The notes under the pieces were generated by a model, which had not been told where the DNA came from, did not search any database, and was given only the letters and a program-made list of their open reading frames with translations. Shown piece after piece: positions 1 to 5,550 of a stretch of 8,398 bases of DNA. The position numbers were made by a program, and so were the translations under genes. Source of the stretch: Spirochaetaceae bacterium (GTDB lineage Bacteria > Spirochaetota > Spirochaetia > Treponematales > Breznakiellaceae); contig JAITCP010000040.1 in NCBI GenBank assembly GCA_031283025.1, positions 1 to 8,398 of the forward strand. Reading direction: 5' to 3'. Every line of letters begins with the position of its first letter. Position 1 is the first letter of the stretch.

Positions 1-252
1 GCGTCGCGGGTTCTGGTAAGCGATCTTTTGAACATGGAAAATCTGGAAAACCACTTCCTGATTATTGCCGCCAGTTTGGGTTCCCAGATACTTAAAACCT
101 ATTCCCTGCAAAAAGAAGACGGCAGCAAGAGCGATGATTTAACGCTGGCAAACATAGCGGCGTTTTTCTTCAAAATATTAAGCGGCGCAATACAGATCAG
201 GGAATTGAGCGATGCCGTTCCGTTTGACGAATTGCGGCAGCGTTATTTGTAA
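1..252 (+). CDS. C-terminal part of an unrecognised protein
   Basis: The frame is open from the first base of the window and ends at TAA 250-252, so 83 residues of the C-terminus are visible and the start lies upstream. A TTG at 28 could serve as a start, but no good Shine-Dalgarno sequence precedes it and the same frame runs straight through to the edge, so a truncated larger gene is more likely. The visible part is probably mostly helical and soluble: it has hydrophobic stretches (FLIIAASLGSQIL; NIAAFFFKILSGAI) separated by a charged patch (QKEDGSKSDD), and ends in DELRQRYL. I do not recognise the family and assign no function. It converges on rpsU, with 214 bp between the two stop codons. 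Confidence 0.6.
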   Translation, partial: ASRVLVSDLLNMENLENHFLIIAASLGSQILKTYSLQKEDGSKSDDLTLANIAAFFFKILSGAIQIRELSDAVPFDELRQRYL

Positions 253-349
253 CAACACAAACCTGTTCTTCTACCCGGCCTTAAACAGCGAAACTTCCCG
301 CGTTAGAGAAAATACATCGCAAACATTTTGCTATTTCAGAATATTAGGG

Positions 350-379
350 AATCTCTAAAAACTTCAGTTTTTAGAGATT
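350..379. repeat. Dispersed palindromic repeat, copy 1 (hairpin)
   Basis: A perfect 14-bp inverted repeat: AATCTCTAAAAACT at 350-363 and its exact complement at 366-379, separated by TC. It is the same family as the palindromes at 430-464 and 3827-3857, sharing the core CTCTAAAAAC / GTTTTTAGAG. It lies 98 bp after the stop of the left-edge gene. It could act as a transcription end or mRNA-protecting hairpin for that gene, but no clear U-tract follows it. The remaining non-coding DNA from 253 to 349 shows nothing else I can identify. Confidence 0.8.
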
Positions 380-397
380 TACCGCTTAAAAACGCAC

Positions 398-423
398 GTT
401 TCACAGCCCAAAGGGCAAGAAAC
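398..423. repeat. Small hairpin between two palindromic repeats
   Basis: GTTTC at 398-402 pairs with GAAAC at 419-423, and inside it GCCC pairs with GGGC around an AAA loop. The two stems are separated by small internal loops. The hairpin sits midway between palindromes 350-379 and 430-464, so the three together could fold as one composite structured element. Confidence 0.45.
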
Positions 424-429
424 TGCAAA

Positions 430-464
430 GGAACCTCTAAAAACAATCGGTTTTTAGAGGTTCC
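430..464. repeat. Dispersed palindromic repeat, copy 2 (possible rpsU terminator)
   Basis: A perfect 15-bp stem: GGAACCTCTAAAAAC at 430-444 and its complement at 450-464, with the 5-nt loop AATCG. On the minus strand it begins 2 nt after the rpsU stop codon (467-469), the expected place for a terminator or 3'-end stabilising hairpin. A long U-run is missing after the stem; the only T-run (TTTTT) lies inside the stem. This argues for a repeated extragenic palindrome that may have been recruited as a 3' end, rather than a textbook intrinsic terminator. Confidence 0.75.
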
Positions 465-466
465 CA

Positions 467-670
467 TTAGTATTCAACTCTGCCCTTGCGGCTCCGCTTC
501 ATTAACTTGCGGGCAATCGCTTTCTTTTTCCGGTTAAGAATAGTGGAGGGTTTTTCATAGTACTCCCGTTTTTTATATTCCCGGATGATGCCTTCTTTTT
601 CCACCATCCGTTTGAAACGTTTAATGGCCTTTTCCAGCACTTCGTTATCGTCTACGACAATATGAGCCAA
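467..670 (-). CDS. rpsU: 30S ribosomal protein bS21
   Basis: A 67-residue protein with the family hallmarks: the FKRMVEKEGIIREYKKREYYEKPS stretch around residues 19-42 (abridged here as FKR...EKPS) and a very basic C-terminus rich in K and R. bS21 binds the 30S platform near the 3' end of 16S rRNA and is involved in initiation. The start codon is TTG (668-670); there is no ATG in frame nearby. It is preceded by AAAGGAGGTGA (minus strand, 677-687), an almost complete match to the 16S rRNA tail, with 9 nt from GGAGG to TTG. A strong site with a weak start codon, partly inside a possible stem (674-701), suggests translational control. It follows the M23 gene by 88 nt on the same strand and ends beside palindrome 430-464. 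Confidence 0.95.
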   Translation of the reverse strand: MAHIVVDDNEVLEKAIKRFKRMVEKEGIIREYKKREYYEKPSTILNRKKKAIARKLMKRSRKGRVEY

Positions 671-673
671 ATG

Positions 674-701
674 TTTTCACCTCCTTTCCGCACGGTAAAA
701 A
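674..701 (-). promoter_or_regulatory. Structured rpsU translation start region
   Basis: On the minus strand TTTTTACC (701-694) can pair with GGTGAAAA (681-674), counting one U-G pair, with a 12-nt loop. The stem covers the GGTGA end of the Shine-Dalgarno sequence and leaves AAAGGA in the loop, just before the TTG start of rpsU. Such a hairpin could gate ribosome access. A weak -10-like TATCAT (706-701, minus) overlaps the outer arm. If that is the real promoter, transcripts would start inside the stem and the hairpin would form only in read-through mRNA from the M23 gene. Confidence 0.35.
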
Positions 702-745
702 TGATATTTTGACGGTTGCGCGGAACATTCAGCACAGCCGCTTAA

Positions 746-758
746 TCGGCCAAGCCGA
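746..758 (-). other. Small hairpin after the M23 stop codon
   Basis: TCGGC at 746-750 and GCCGA at 754-758 form a 5-bp GC-rich stem around CAA, directly after the M23 peptidase stop (759-761) on the minus strand. There is no U-tract, so it is a weak candidate for an attenuating or 3'-end hairpin between the M23 gene and rpsU. Confidence 0.3.
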
Positions 759-1844
759 TCATTCGTTAAGTATAGCCAAAATCGCCTCTTTGTCAAGTAC
801 CTTCCGGCCCAAAAAAACCATCGGATCGGCATACTCCGTGGCAACCCGGACTTCCCAATGGAGATGCGCTCCGGTGGCAAAGCCCGTGGCTCCTGCGTCC
901 CCAATGCGGGTTCCGGCCTGGACTATATCCCCCTCTTTTACGGCGATTTTATCAAGATGCTGGCAAATTGAATAAACGCCGGGCATATGCTCGATTACCA
1001 CGGTATTGCCGGTAGTGATCCGGTTCATTGCCAGCGCTACCCTGCCCGGGGCGGGGGCGAAAATGGGGGTGCCCGTCGGGGCCCGCCAGTCTACTCCGGT
1101 ATGGACGGAATTGCTCGTCTTGCCGTTGGGGTAGCGGTAAACCCGCTTTATCCCAAAAACACTGGTTTGAACGGTTGAATTGACGGGCATGACAAAGTCT
1201 CCCTGCGTATAGATCGTGTCGCCGGTTCTGGCCCATACGGCCCACAACTGTTCCGCCTGCCGGGTTTTTTCCGGGTCCGGTTTGGTAAGTATGTCGGACA
1301 TTTCTGTAGTAATGGAAAAGGTTTCTGTAACATATTTACGTTCTTCAATAGTAACTTCTATAGAATTCAGCAGCCGGCCTCCGGCTTCTATACGGAGTAT
1401 ACCTCGTCCCGCCCCGGCGGAAACGGGAACGGCCATTACTGCGGCGATTACCGGCCCCCGGCGGCTTACTTCGCCCAGATTAAAGAACACTGCCTTGCTA
1501 AGCTGTTTATCCCCTTTGATCAGAACGGCCTGCATTTTTACGGAGCCTGCCACAGTCCCCTGAGCCGCCCCCGCCGCCGCTACGACAAAGGGTTCACCGG
1601 GCCGGAGTACTCCCAGCATCGCCGACTTGAATTCGCCCGGTACGCCGTTCCACACCGGCGGCCTCGTATCCGGCGCCTTCGTGTCCGGCGAGGACGGCGG
1701 CTCCGCTCCGTTTGTTGTCCGTGTCTGACATCCCCCGGACAGGACTGTATTGAACAGAACCAGCAACATTAGGAGGATACGCCTAAATTTGATCCTCTTA
1801 ACTTCGTGAAACTCCGTGGTTAAAAAAAGAAAATTATCACACAT
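759..1844 (-). CDS. M23 family zinc metallopeptidase, putative lipoprotein
   Basis: A 361-residue exported peptidoglycan peptidase of the LytM/M23 type. Residues 16-39 look like a lipoprotein signal: basic KRIKFRR, then a hydrophobic run, then LSGGC with Cys39 as the likely lipidated residue. Residues 40-65 are a Pro/Ser/Thr-rich linker, followed by a beta-rich N-terminal region to about 225. The catalytic domain fills the C-terminus: HTGVD (His248, Asp252), RAPTGTPIFAPAPGRV, His296 in YSICQH, and HLH (His327, His329). This is the full set of zinc and catalytic residues, so an active endopeptidase is expected at the periplasmic face of the envelope. It starts 9 nt after yjbQ without a clear Shine-Dalgarno sequence, suggesting translational coupling. 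The start is uncertain: the first 15 or so residues are encoded by a repeat-like segment (1794-1823). The only later ATG (codon 26) would remove the basic signal region. Confidence 0.88.
   Translation of the reverse strand: MCDNFLFLTTEFHEVKRIKFRRILLMLLVLFNTVLSGGCQTRTTNGAEPPSSPDTKAPDTRPPVWNGVPGEFKSAMLGVLRPGEPFVVAAAGAAQGTVAGSVKMQAVLIKGDKQLSKAVFFNLGEVSRRGPVIAAVMAVPVSAGAGRGILRIEAGGRLLNSIEVTIEERKYVTETFSITTEMSDILTKPDPEKTRQAEQLWAVWARTGDTIYTQGDFVMPVNSTVQTSVFGIKRVYRYPNGKTSNSVHTGVDWRAPTGTPIFAPAPGRVALAMNRITTGNTVVIEHMPGVYSICQHLDKIAVKEGDIVQAGTRIGDAGATGFATGAHLHWEVRVATEYADPMVFLGRKVLDKEAILAILNE
1794..1823 (-). repeat. Repeat-like segment inside the M23 gene 5' end
   Basis: On the minus strand this reads TTAACCACGGAGTTTCACGA followed by AGTTAAGAGG. 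The CACGGAG/TCACG wording resembles the motif at 7333-7362 (ACACGGAGGTCACGG) and low-complexity repeats of this type seen in many bacterial genomes. It encodes residues about 8-17 (LTTEFHEVKR) of the M23 protein, just before the signal sequence, so it may be an inserted repeat or untranslated leader that happens to stay in frame. Confidence 0.4.
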
Positions 1845-1853
1845 AATGTAGTA

Positions 1854-2258
1854 TTATTCACCCAAGACCCTTACCATAACCTTCCGTGTCCGAGGGCCGT
1901 CAAATTCGGTAAACCATATCCCCTGCCAGGTACCCAAAAGGAGCTTGCCGCCGGAGACTATCACGGTCAGTGAGGGCCCCACAAGGCTTGACTTGGTGTG
2001 GGCGGCGGAATTTCCTTCGCTATGGCGGAATTCACGGCGATCCGGTGAAATGGCGGAAAGGGCCAGTGATACATCGTGGGGCACGTCGGGATCGGCATTT
2101 TCATTGATGGTTACCGCCGCGGTGGTATGGGGAATAAAAATCACGCATATTCCTTCCTTTATACCGGAAGCGGCCACAGCTTTTTGTACTTCCGCGCTTA
2201 TATTGATCCACTGATTCTGTGTTTTGCTTTGAACGGTCAATTCCGAAAGACTAGTCAT
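1854..2258 (-). CDS. yjbQ: YjbQ/UPF0047 family protein
   Basis: A 134-residue protein, the usual size for the YjbQ (COG0432/UPF0047) family, sometimes described as having secondary thiamine-phosphate synthase activity; the physiological role is not settled. Family motifs are in order: PHTTAAVTINENADPDV (residues 43-59), HSEGNSAAHTKSSLVGPS (79-96, with His79 and His87) and LGTWQGIWFTEFDGPRTRKV (108-127). The conserved His and acidic residues of the presumed active site are all present and there is no signal peptide, so it is cytoplasmic. It begins 12 nt after the NifU-like gene stop, with only a weak GGCAGG upstream of the ATG, so it is probably translated from the same transcript as its neighbours. 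Confidence 0.9.
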   Translation of the reverse strand: MTSLSELTVQSKTQNQWINISAEVQKAVAASGIKEGICVIFIPHTTAAVTINENADPDVPHDVSLALSAISPDRREFRHSEGNSAAHTKSSLVGPSLTVIVSGGKLLLGTWQGIWFTEFDGPRTRKVMVRVLGE

Positions 2259-2270
2259 TGCCTGCCGAAC

Positions 2271-2495
2271 CTAAACGCCCACTACAGCGGTAACTTCAGG
2301 GATTTCTTTTTTAAGGTAATTCTCTATGCCGTTTTTCAGCGTCATGGCAGCCATGGGGCAGGACCCGCAGGCGCCGGTAAGTTTTACAGAAACCGTACCA
2401 TCCGCGCTAACGGAAACAAATTCAACATCCCCGCCGTCGGCCTGGAGGGAGGGGCGGACATTATCAAGAGCGCTCTTTACTTTTTCCTCAAGCAT
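2271..2495 (-). CDS. NifU-like C-terminal-domain Fe-S protein
   Basis: A 74-residue stand-alone NifU C-terminal (Nfu-type) domain. It has the LQADGGDVEFVSV stretch (residues 17-29) and the conserved CGSC pair (Cys43, Cys46, in TGACGSCPMA), which in this family binds or transfers a 4Fe-4S cluster to client proteins. There is no N-terminal scaffold or A-type domain, so it resembles small Nfu carriers rather than full NifU. The ATG at 2493-2495 has a good ribosome site (AAGGAG about 6 nt upstream). It is the first gene of the minus-strand run, and a candidate promoter (2539-2567) and a palindrome (2518-2534) lie just upstream. Confidence 0.93.
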   Translation of the reverse strand: MLEEKVKSALDNVRPSLQADGGDVEFVSVSADGTVSVKLTGACGSCPMAAMTLKNGIENYLKKEIPEVTAVVGV

Positions 2496-2517
2496 GGTTT
2501 ACTCCTTATAAAACTGC

Positions 2518-2534
2518 AAAATACGCTGTATTTT
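2518..2534. promoter_or_regulatory. Perfect 7-3-7 palindrome, candidate operator
   Basis: AAAATAC-GCT-GTATTTT is a perfect inverted repeat with 7-bp arms. It lies just downstream of the candidate -10 box of the NifU-like gene, across the predicted transcription start and early leader, 22 bp before the ATG. A repressor bound here would block the NifU-yjbQ-M23 run. The same sequence could also form a small RNA hairpin in the leader. The cognate regulator cannot be told from the sequence. Confidence 0.5.
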
Positions 2535-2538
2535 ACTT

Positions 2539-2567
2539 AGTATGCCATGCTTAACGGAAAAATGCAA
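2539..2567 (-). promoter_or_regulatory. Candidate sigma-70 promoter for the NifU-like operon
   Basis: On the minus strand TTGCAT (2567-2562) and CATACT (2544-2539) are separated by exactly 17 bp, giving a reasonable -35/-10 pair. Transcription would start near 2532, about 36 nt before the NifU-like ATG and inside palindrome 2518-2534. Confidence 0.5.
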
Positions 2568-2585
2568 CACGGGCAGGATTTCCCC

Positions 2586-2624
2586 GGAAACACTGTGGTT
2601 TCCTGTCCGGTATTACGGTATACT
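2586..2624 (+). promoter_or_regulatory. Candidate nagA promoter and operator region
   Basis: An inverted repeat GGAAAC (2586-2591) / GTTTCC (2598-2603) is followed by a -10-like TATACT (2619-2624). The palindrome occupies the -35 zone, where no TTGACA-like box is seen, so it could bind an activator or repressor of the nag genes. The -10 lies only 6 nt before the ATG at 2631, which would make the transcript leaderless or nearly so. Confidence 0.4.
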
Positions 2625-2630
2625 GAAAGT

Positions 2631-3827
2631 ATGAGTTCGGTTTGCCTCCATAATGGTACGATTCTTACCGGTTTTGCCATGATGGAGCGCTGTTCCGTTT
2701 TGGTGGAAGACGGAACCATTGCGGATGTTTTTTCCCGGCGGCGTTTTGAGCAAAAGCACATTGGGCCGGAAGTACAGATTATTGATGCGGGCGGGATGTA
2801 CATTGCCCCCGGCTTTATAGACACCCATATCCACGGTTTTGGCGGCTATGGTACTGATGATGCGCTGTATCCCGCCGTAGCGGCTGTAAAAGATGCGGCG
2901 GATTCGCTTATAGAAATGTCCCGCCTTCTGGTAAAGGAGGGGGTTACGGCCTTCAACCCCACCCTCTACCCCGCGCCGAAGGATGTCCTTACCGCCGCCG
3001 TGGCCGCCCTTGCTTCCGCTATTGGCAGAGAATCCGGCGCCCGGATCATGGGGCTTCATCTGGAAGGGCCCTTTATTTCCCCCGATAAGCTGGGAGTTCA
3101 ACGGCCTGAAACGGTAAGCCCGGTGGACTTGGCCTACATGGAAAAGCTCTGGAACGCTTCCGGGGGGCGCATTGTCAATATGACCGTTGCGCCGGAAATA
3201 AAGAATATGCGGGAACTCGCCCTCTTTTGCATCAAGAAGGGGATAATCCTCCAGGCGGGGCATACCGATGCCCTTTACGAAAATATGGTGGAGGGAATGC
3301 AGACCGGCATACTCCACGCCACTCACTTTTTTAACGCCATGAGCAGGCTGGATCACCGGAACCCCAACGCGGTGGGAGCGATCCTCACCCACCCGGAAAT
3401 GTCCTGCGAGATCATAGCCGACGGCGCTCATGTCCACCCAACTCTGTTTAAATTGCTGGCCCGGAACAAGCCCATCGACAAAATAGTCCTGGTTACAGAC
3501 GGCCTTAAACCCACCGGCCAGGAGACAGGCCCCTTCTATGCCAACGGCGAGGAAGTGGTCTTCCATGACGGCCTTTTTCACCGCAAGACGGACGATGTGA
3601 TTGCCGGTTCGGGCCTTACCATGATCCGGGGCATCCAAAATCTGGTACATTTTGGATTCAGTCTGGAAGATGCGGTAAAGACCGCCGGTTTTAACCCCGC
3701 TCAGGTAATGCGGTATAATCACAAGGGGACGATAATTCCCGGCATGGATGCTGATCTGACCGTGTTTGACGGCGATTTTAAGGTACGGGCAGTCCTGGTG
3801 GAAGGCCGGGTAAAGTACAATGAATGA
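2631..3827 (+). CDS. nagA: N-acetylglucosamine-6-phosphate deacetylase
   Basis: A 398-residue amidohydrolase that removes acetate from GlcNAc-6-P, giving GlcN-6-P for the neighbouring NagB. The metal-site residues are in order: HIH (His66, His68, in DTHIHGFGG), Glu145 in GLHLEGPFIS, His211 in QAGHTDA, His232 in ATHFFNAM, and catalytic Asp290 in LVTDG. The HxH pair marks the two-metal type known from Bacillus; the E. coli enzyme lacks these two histidines. The start at 2631 (MSSVCLHNGTIL) fits where the family normally begins. An ATG at 2547 in the same frame would add 28 residues unlike the family and overlaps the opposite promoter. No clear Shine-Dalgarno precedes 2631. The stop overlaps palindrome 3827-3857, and nagB follows after 53 nt. 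Confidence 0.95.
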   Translation: MSSVCLHNGTILTGFAMMERCSVLVEDGTIADVFSRRRFEQKHIGPEVQIIDAGGMYIAPGFIDTHIHGFGGYGTDDALYPAVAAVKDAADSLIEMSRLLVKEGVTAFNPTLYPAPKDVLTAAVAALASAIGRESGARIMGLHLEGPFISPDKLGVQRPETVSPVDLAYMEKLWNASGGRIVNMTVAPEIKNMRELALFCIKKGIILQAGHTDALYENMVEGMQTGILHATHFFNAMSRLDHRNPNAVGAILTHPEMSCEIIADGAHVHPTLFKLLARNKPIDKIVLVTDGLKPTGQETGPFYANGEEVVFHDGLFHRKTDDVIAGSGLTMIRGIQNLVHFGFSLEDAVKTAGFNPAQVMRYNHKGTIIPGMDADLTVFDGDFKVRAVLVEGRVKYNE

Positions 3828-3857
3828 ACCTCTAAAAACAACCGGTTTTTGGAGGTT
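3827..3857. repeat. Dispersed palindromic repeat, copy 3 (nagA-nagB gap)
   Basis: AACCTCTAAAAAC at 3827-3839 pairs with GTTTTTGGAGGTT at 3845-3857 around the loop AACCG; one T-G pair interrupts an otherwise perfect 13-bp stem. It begins at the last base of the nagA stop codon and ends 23 bp before nagB. It belongs to the same family as 350-379 and 430-464. Inside an operon, such a hairpin can stabilise or process the upstream mRNA and make nagA and nagB levels unequal. Confidence 0.8.
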
Positions 3858-3880
3858 TCCATGAGTTATAAGGAGGGCGT

Positions 3881-4660
3881 ATGCGTTTAGTTATTCATCC
3901 CGATTATGAAAGTGTAAGCCGCTGGACTGCCCTTTATATAGCAGACCGGATTACCGCCGCATCCCGTGAAGGAAAGCCCTTTGTGCTGGGCCTCCCAACC
4001 GGTTCCAGTTCTCTGGGTATCTACAGGGAATTAATCGCCCTTCATAAGCGGGGCGCCCTCTCTTTTGCCGGGGTGATTACCTTTAACATGGACGAATATG
4101 CGGGGCTGCCGGAGGATCACGAGCAGAGTTACCACCGGTTTATGTGGGACAATTTCTTTTCCCATATCGACATTGACAAAAACAAAGTCCACATCCTTAA
4201 CGGCATGGCAAAAGACCCCGTCATGGAATGTGAGGCTTATGAGGCGGCGATTACCGCCTGCGGCGGGATCGACCTTTTTCTGGGCGGTGCAGGGGCGGAC
4301 GGACACATCGCCTTTAACGAGCCCGGTTCCTCCCTTGCTTCACGTACCAGGGTCAAGACACTCACCGCAGGCACCCGCATTGCCAATGCCCGTTTTTTTG
4401 GCGGTGATCCCCAAAAGGTGCCTGACACCGCTTTGACGGTGGGCGTGGGCACGGTGATGGACGCGCGGGAAGTGATCATTATCGTTTCCGGGTATAACAA
4501 GGCGCGGGCCCTCCGGCGGGCAGTGGAGGGGGGGGTAAGCCAGATGTGCACCCTGTCCTGCCTCCAGATGCACCGGAAGGCAATCATTGTCTGCGACGAT
4601 GCCGCCACGGAGGAATTAAAAGTAGGTACCGTCCGGTATTTTAAGGGGATTGAGGGCTAG
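3881..4660 (+). CDS. nagB: Glucosamine-6-phosphate deaminase
   Basis: A 259-residue enzyme converting GlcN-6-P to fructose-6-P and ammonia, the step after NagA. It is close to the E. coli length (266) and aligns one residue out of register throughout: Asp71 in FNMDEY, then Asp140, His142 and Glu147 in GADGHIAFNEPGSS match the catalytic Asp72, Asp141, His143 and Glu148. The allosteric GlcNAc-6-P site residues also appear kept (Ser150, Arg157, Lys159, Tyr253), so activation by the NagA substrate is plausible. The Shine-Dalgarno AGGAGG (3871-3876) lies only 4 nt from the ATG, shorter than usual. Its stop TAG (4658-4660) overlaps the stop of the opposing beta-helix gene, leaving no room for a separate terminator. 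Confidence 0.96.
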   Translation: MRLVIHPDYESVSRWTALYIADRITAASREGKPFVLGLPTGSSSLGIYRELIALHKRGALSFAGVITFNMDEYAGLPEDHEQSYHRFMWDNFFSHIDIDKNKVHILNGMAKDPVMECEAYEAAITACGGIDLFLGGAGADGHIAFNEPGSSLASRTRVKTLTAGTRIANARFFGGDPQKVPDTALTVGVGTVMDAREVIIIVSGYNKARALRRAVEGGVSQMCTLSCLQMHRKAIIVCDDAATEELKVGTVRYFKGIEG

Positions 4661-5478
4661 CCGTTCACCTTGAATATGTTGGGAAACAGCGGCGCGGTAT
4701 TACCGCTGACAGTCCCGCCCGTCTGGTCAAACCTGCCGCCGGAATCCACAATCACACCGCCTCCTGCTTTAGGATTACTGTTGCCGGTAATAGTCCCGCC
4801 GGACATGGTAAAACGCCCCCCTTCAAATACAAACACTCCGGACAATTTGTTGCCGCTGACAGCGCCGCTGCGCATAGTTAACGCACCTTTATCGGAAACG
4901 ACAATACCGGTACGTCCACTGTCCCGTACTTCGCCGCCGTTAATAACACAGGTTCCATTAATGACAGTTATACCGAATCCTCCGTTACCCCGCACTACCG
5001 CTCCCGGCCCCAGGGTTACGCTCCCGCCGTCATCGACATATATACCGGCAGTAGTTTCGTCAGTAAGGCCGGATATTTCGATGTTTTCGAAACGGATATT
5101 TGAGTCCTTGGCGGTTCCTACTATGCATCCAACTTTCGCGTCCGCGCCCCTGCCGGAAAGCACCGCCCGGTCGGAGCCGGTAGCGCCCGGTTTTCCGGTA
5201 ATAATCAATTCTTGGTCATCCATGCTTACAAGTTTAAAAATAATACTATTGCCTCTTTCGTACAACGTTGCATTTGCCGTGGTAAGCGTCCCGATAACGA
5301 TTATTTTTGCGCCGGTAAGCGCTGCCATTATAGCAGCCATGTCCAGGGACTTATATGCCGTTGCTTCGGTTTGCCCGTTGTTGTCGTCATTCCCGCCGGC
5401 ACTTACATATATCACGCTCTGGGCAAAAACCTGCCCACAGATACATATCAACAGGGCAATTAAAATCATTCGTTTCAT
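4657..5478 (-). CDS. Secreted right-handed beta-helix repeat protein
   Basis: A 273-residue exported protein of unknown role. Residues 1-20 are a signal peptide (MKRM, then ILIALLICICGQ, with cleavage near VFAQ). Residues 22-46 contain YVSAGGNDDNNGQ, the opening of pectate-lyase-like (DUF1565-type) beta-helices. About five rungs of roughly 22 residues follow from 150 to 260, each ending in a turn such as GAVVRGN, GEVRDSG, GAVSGN, GTITGN and GTVSGN. No catalytic residues could be identified, so binding or surface display is as likely as polysaccharide cleavage. The start at 5478 is chosen because AGGAGG lies 7 nt upstream and the signal peptide begins there; a frame extending to 5559 would run across the shared leader. 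It lies downstream of the protease gene on the same strand. Confidence 0.85.
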   Translation of the reverse strand: MKRMILIALLICICGQVFAQSVIYVSAGGNDDNNGQTEATAYKSLDMAAIMAALTGAKIIVIGTLTTANATLYERGNSIIFKLVSMDDQELIITGKPGATGSDRAVLSGRGADAKVGCIVGTAKDSNIRFENIEISGLTDETTAGIYVDDGGSVTLGPGAVVRGNGGFGITVINGTCVINGGEVRDSGRTGIVVSDKGALTMRSGAVSGNKLSGVFVFEGGRFTMSGGTITGNSNPKAGGGVIVDSGGRFDQTGGTVSGNTAPLFPNIFKVNG

Positions 5479-5521
5479 TTTCCATCCTCCTAAGATGTAT
5501 TTGCGTACAATGCCCGCCGGC
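5479..5521 (-). promoter_or_regulatory. Shared 43-bp leader, copy A (beta-helix gene)
   Basis: These 43 bases are identical to 7234-7276. Read on the minus strand, the leader starts GCCGGCGGGC, continues ATTGTACGCAAATACATC and ends TTAGGAGGATGGAAA, so it carries the ribosome binding site. The ATG inside the leader (ATGGAAA) is out of frame with the beta-helix gene here, and the real start follows directly. CATC and GATG flank the Shine-Dalgarno and could pair as a 4-bp stem, placing AGGAG in the loop. Identity stops at GCCGGC upstream, although weak similarity continues for about 15 bp. Confidence 0.8.
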
Positions 5522-5550
5522 ATAATGACAAGCCTACACGCTAATTTTAA

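Noticed and set aside
328..537. Small plus-strand frame overlapping the palindromes and rpsU
   Set aside because: Composed of hairpin DNA and the antisense of rpsU, with no start signal or domain.
952..1563. Several small frames on both strands within the M23 gene
   Set aside because: All are shadows of the M23 peptidase frame, which has complete catalytic motifs.
2547..2630. Upstream in-frame ATG of nagA (28 extra residues)
   Set aside because: No Shine-Dalgarno, residues unlike the family N-terminus, and overlap with the divergent promoter of the NifU-like gene.
2613..3722. Long open frame (369 codons) antisense to nagA
   Set aside because: It mirrors a strongly conserved nagA, shows no recognisable domain, and reflects the codon bias of a GC-rich gene.
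3861..3890. Nine-codon upstream frame (MSYKEGVCV) overlapping the nagB start
   Set aside because: No ribosome site of its own, and the sequence is explained by the nagB Shine-Dalgarno; kept only as a curiosity.
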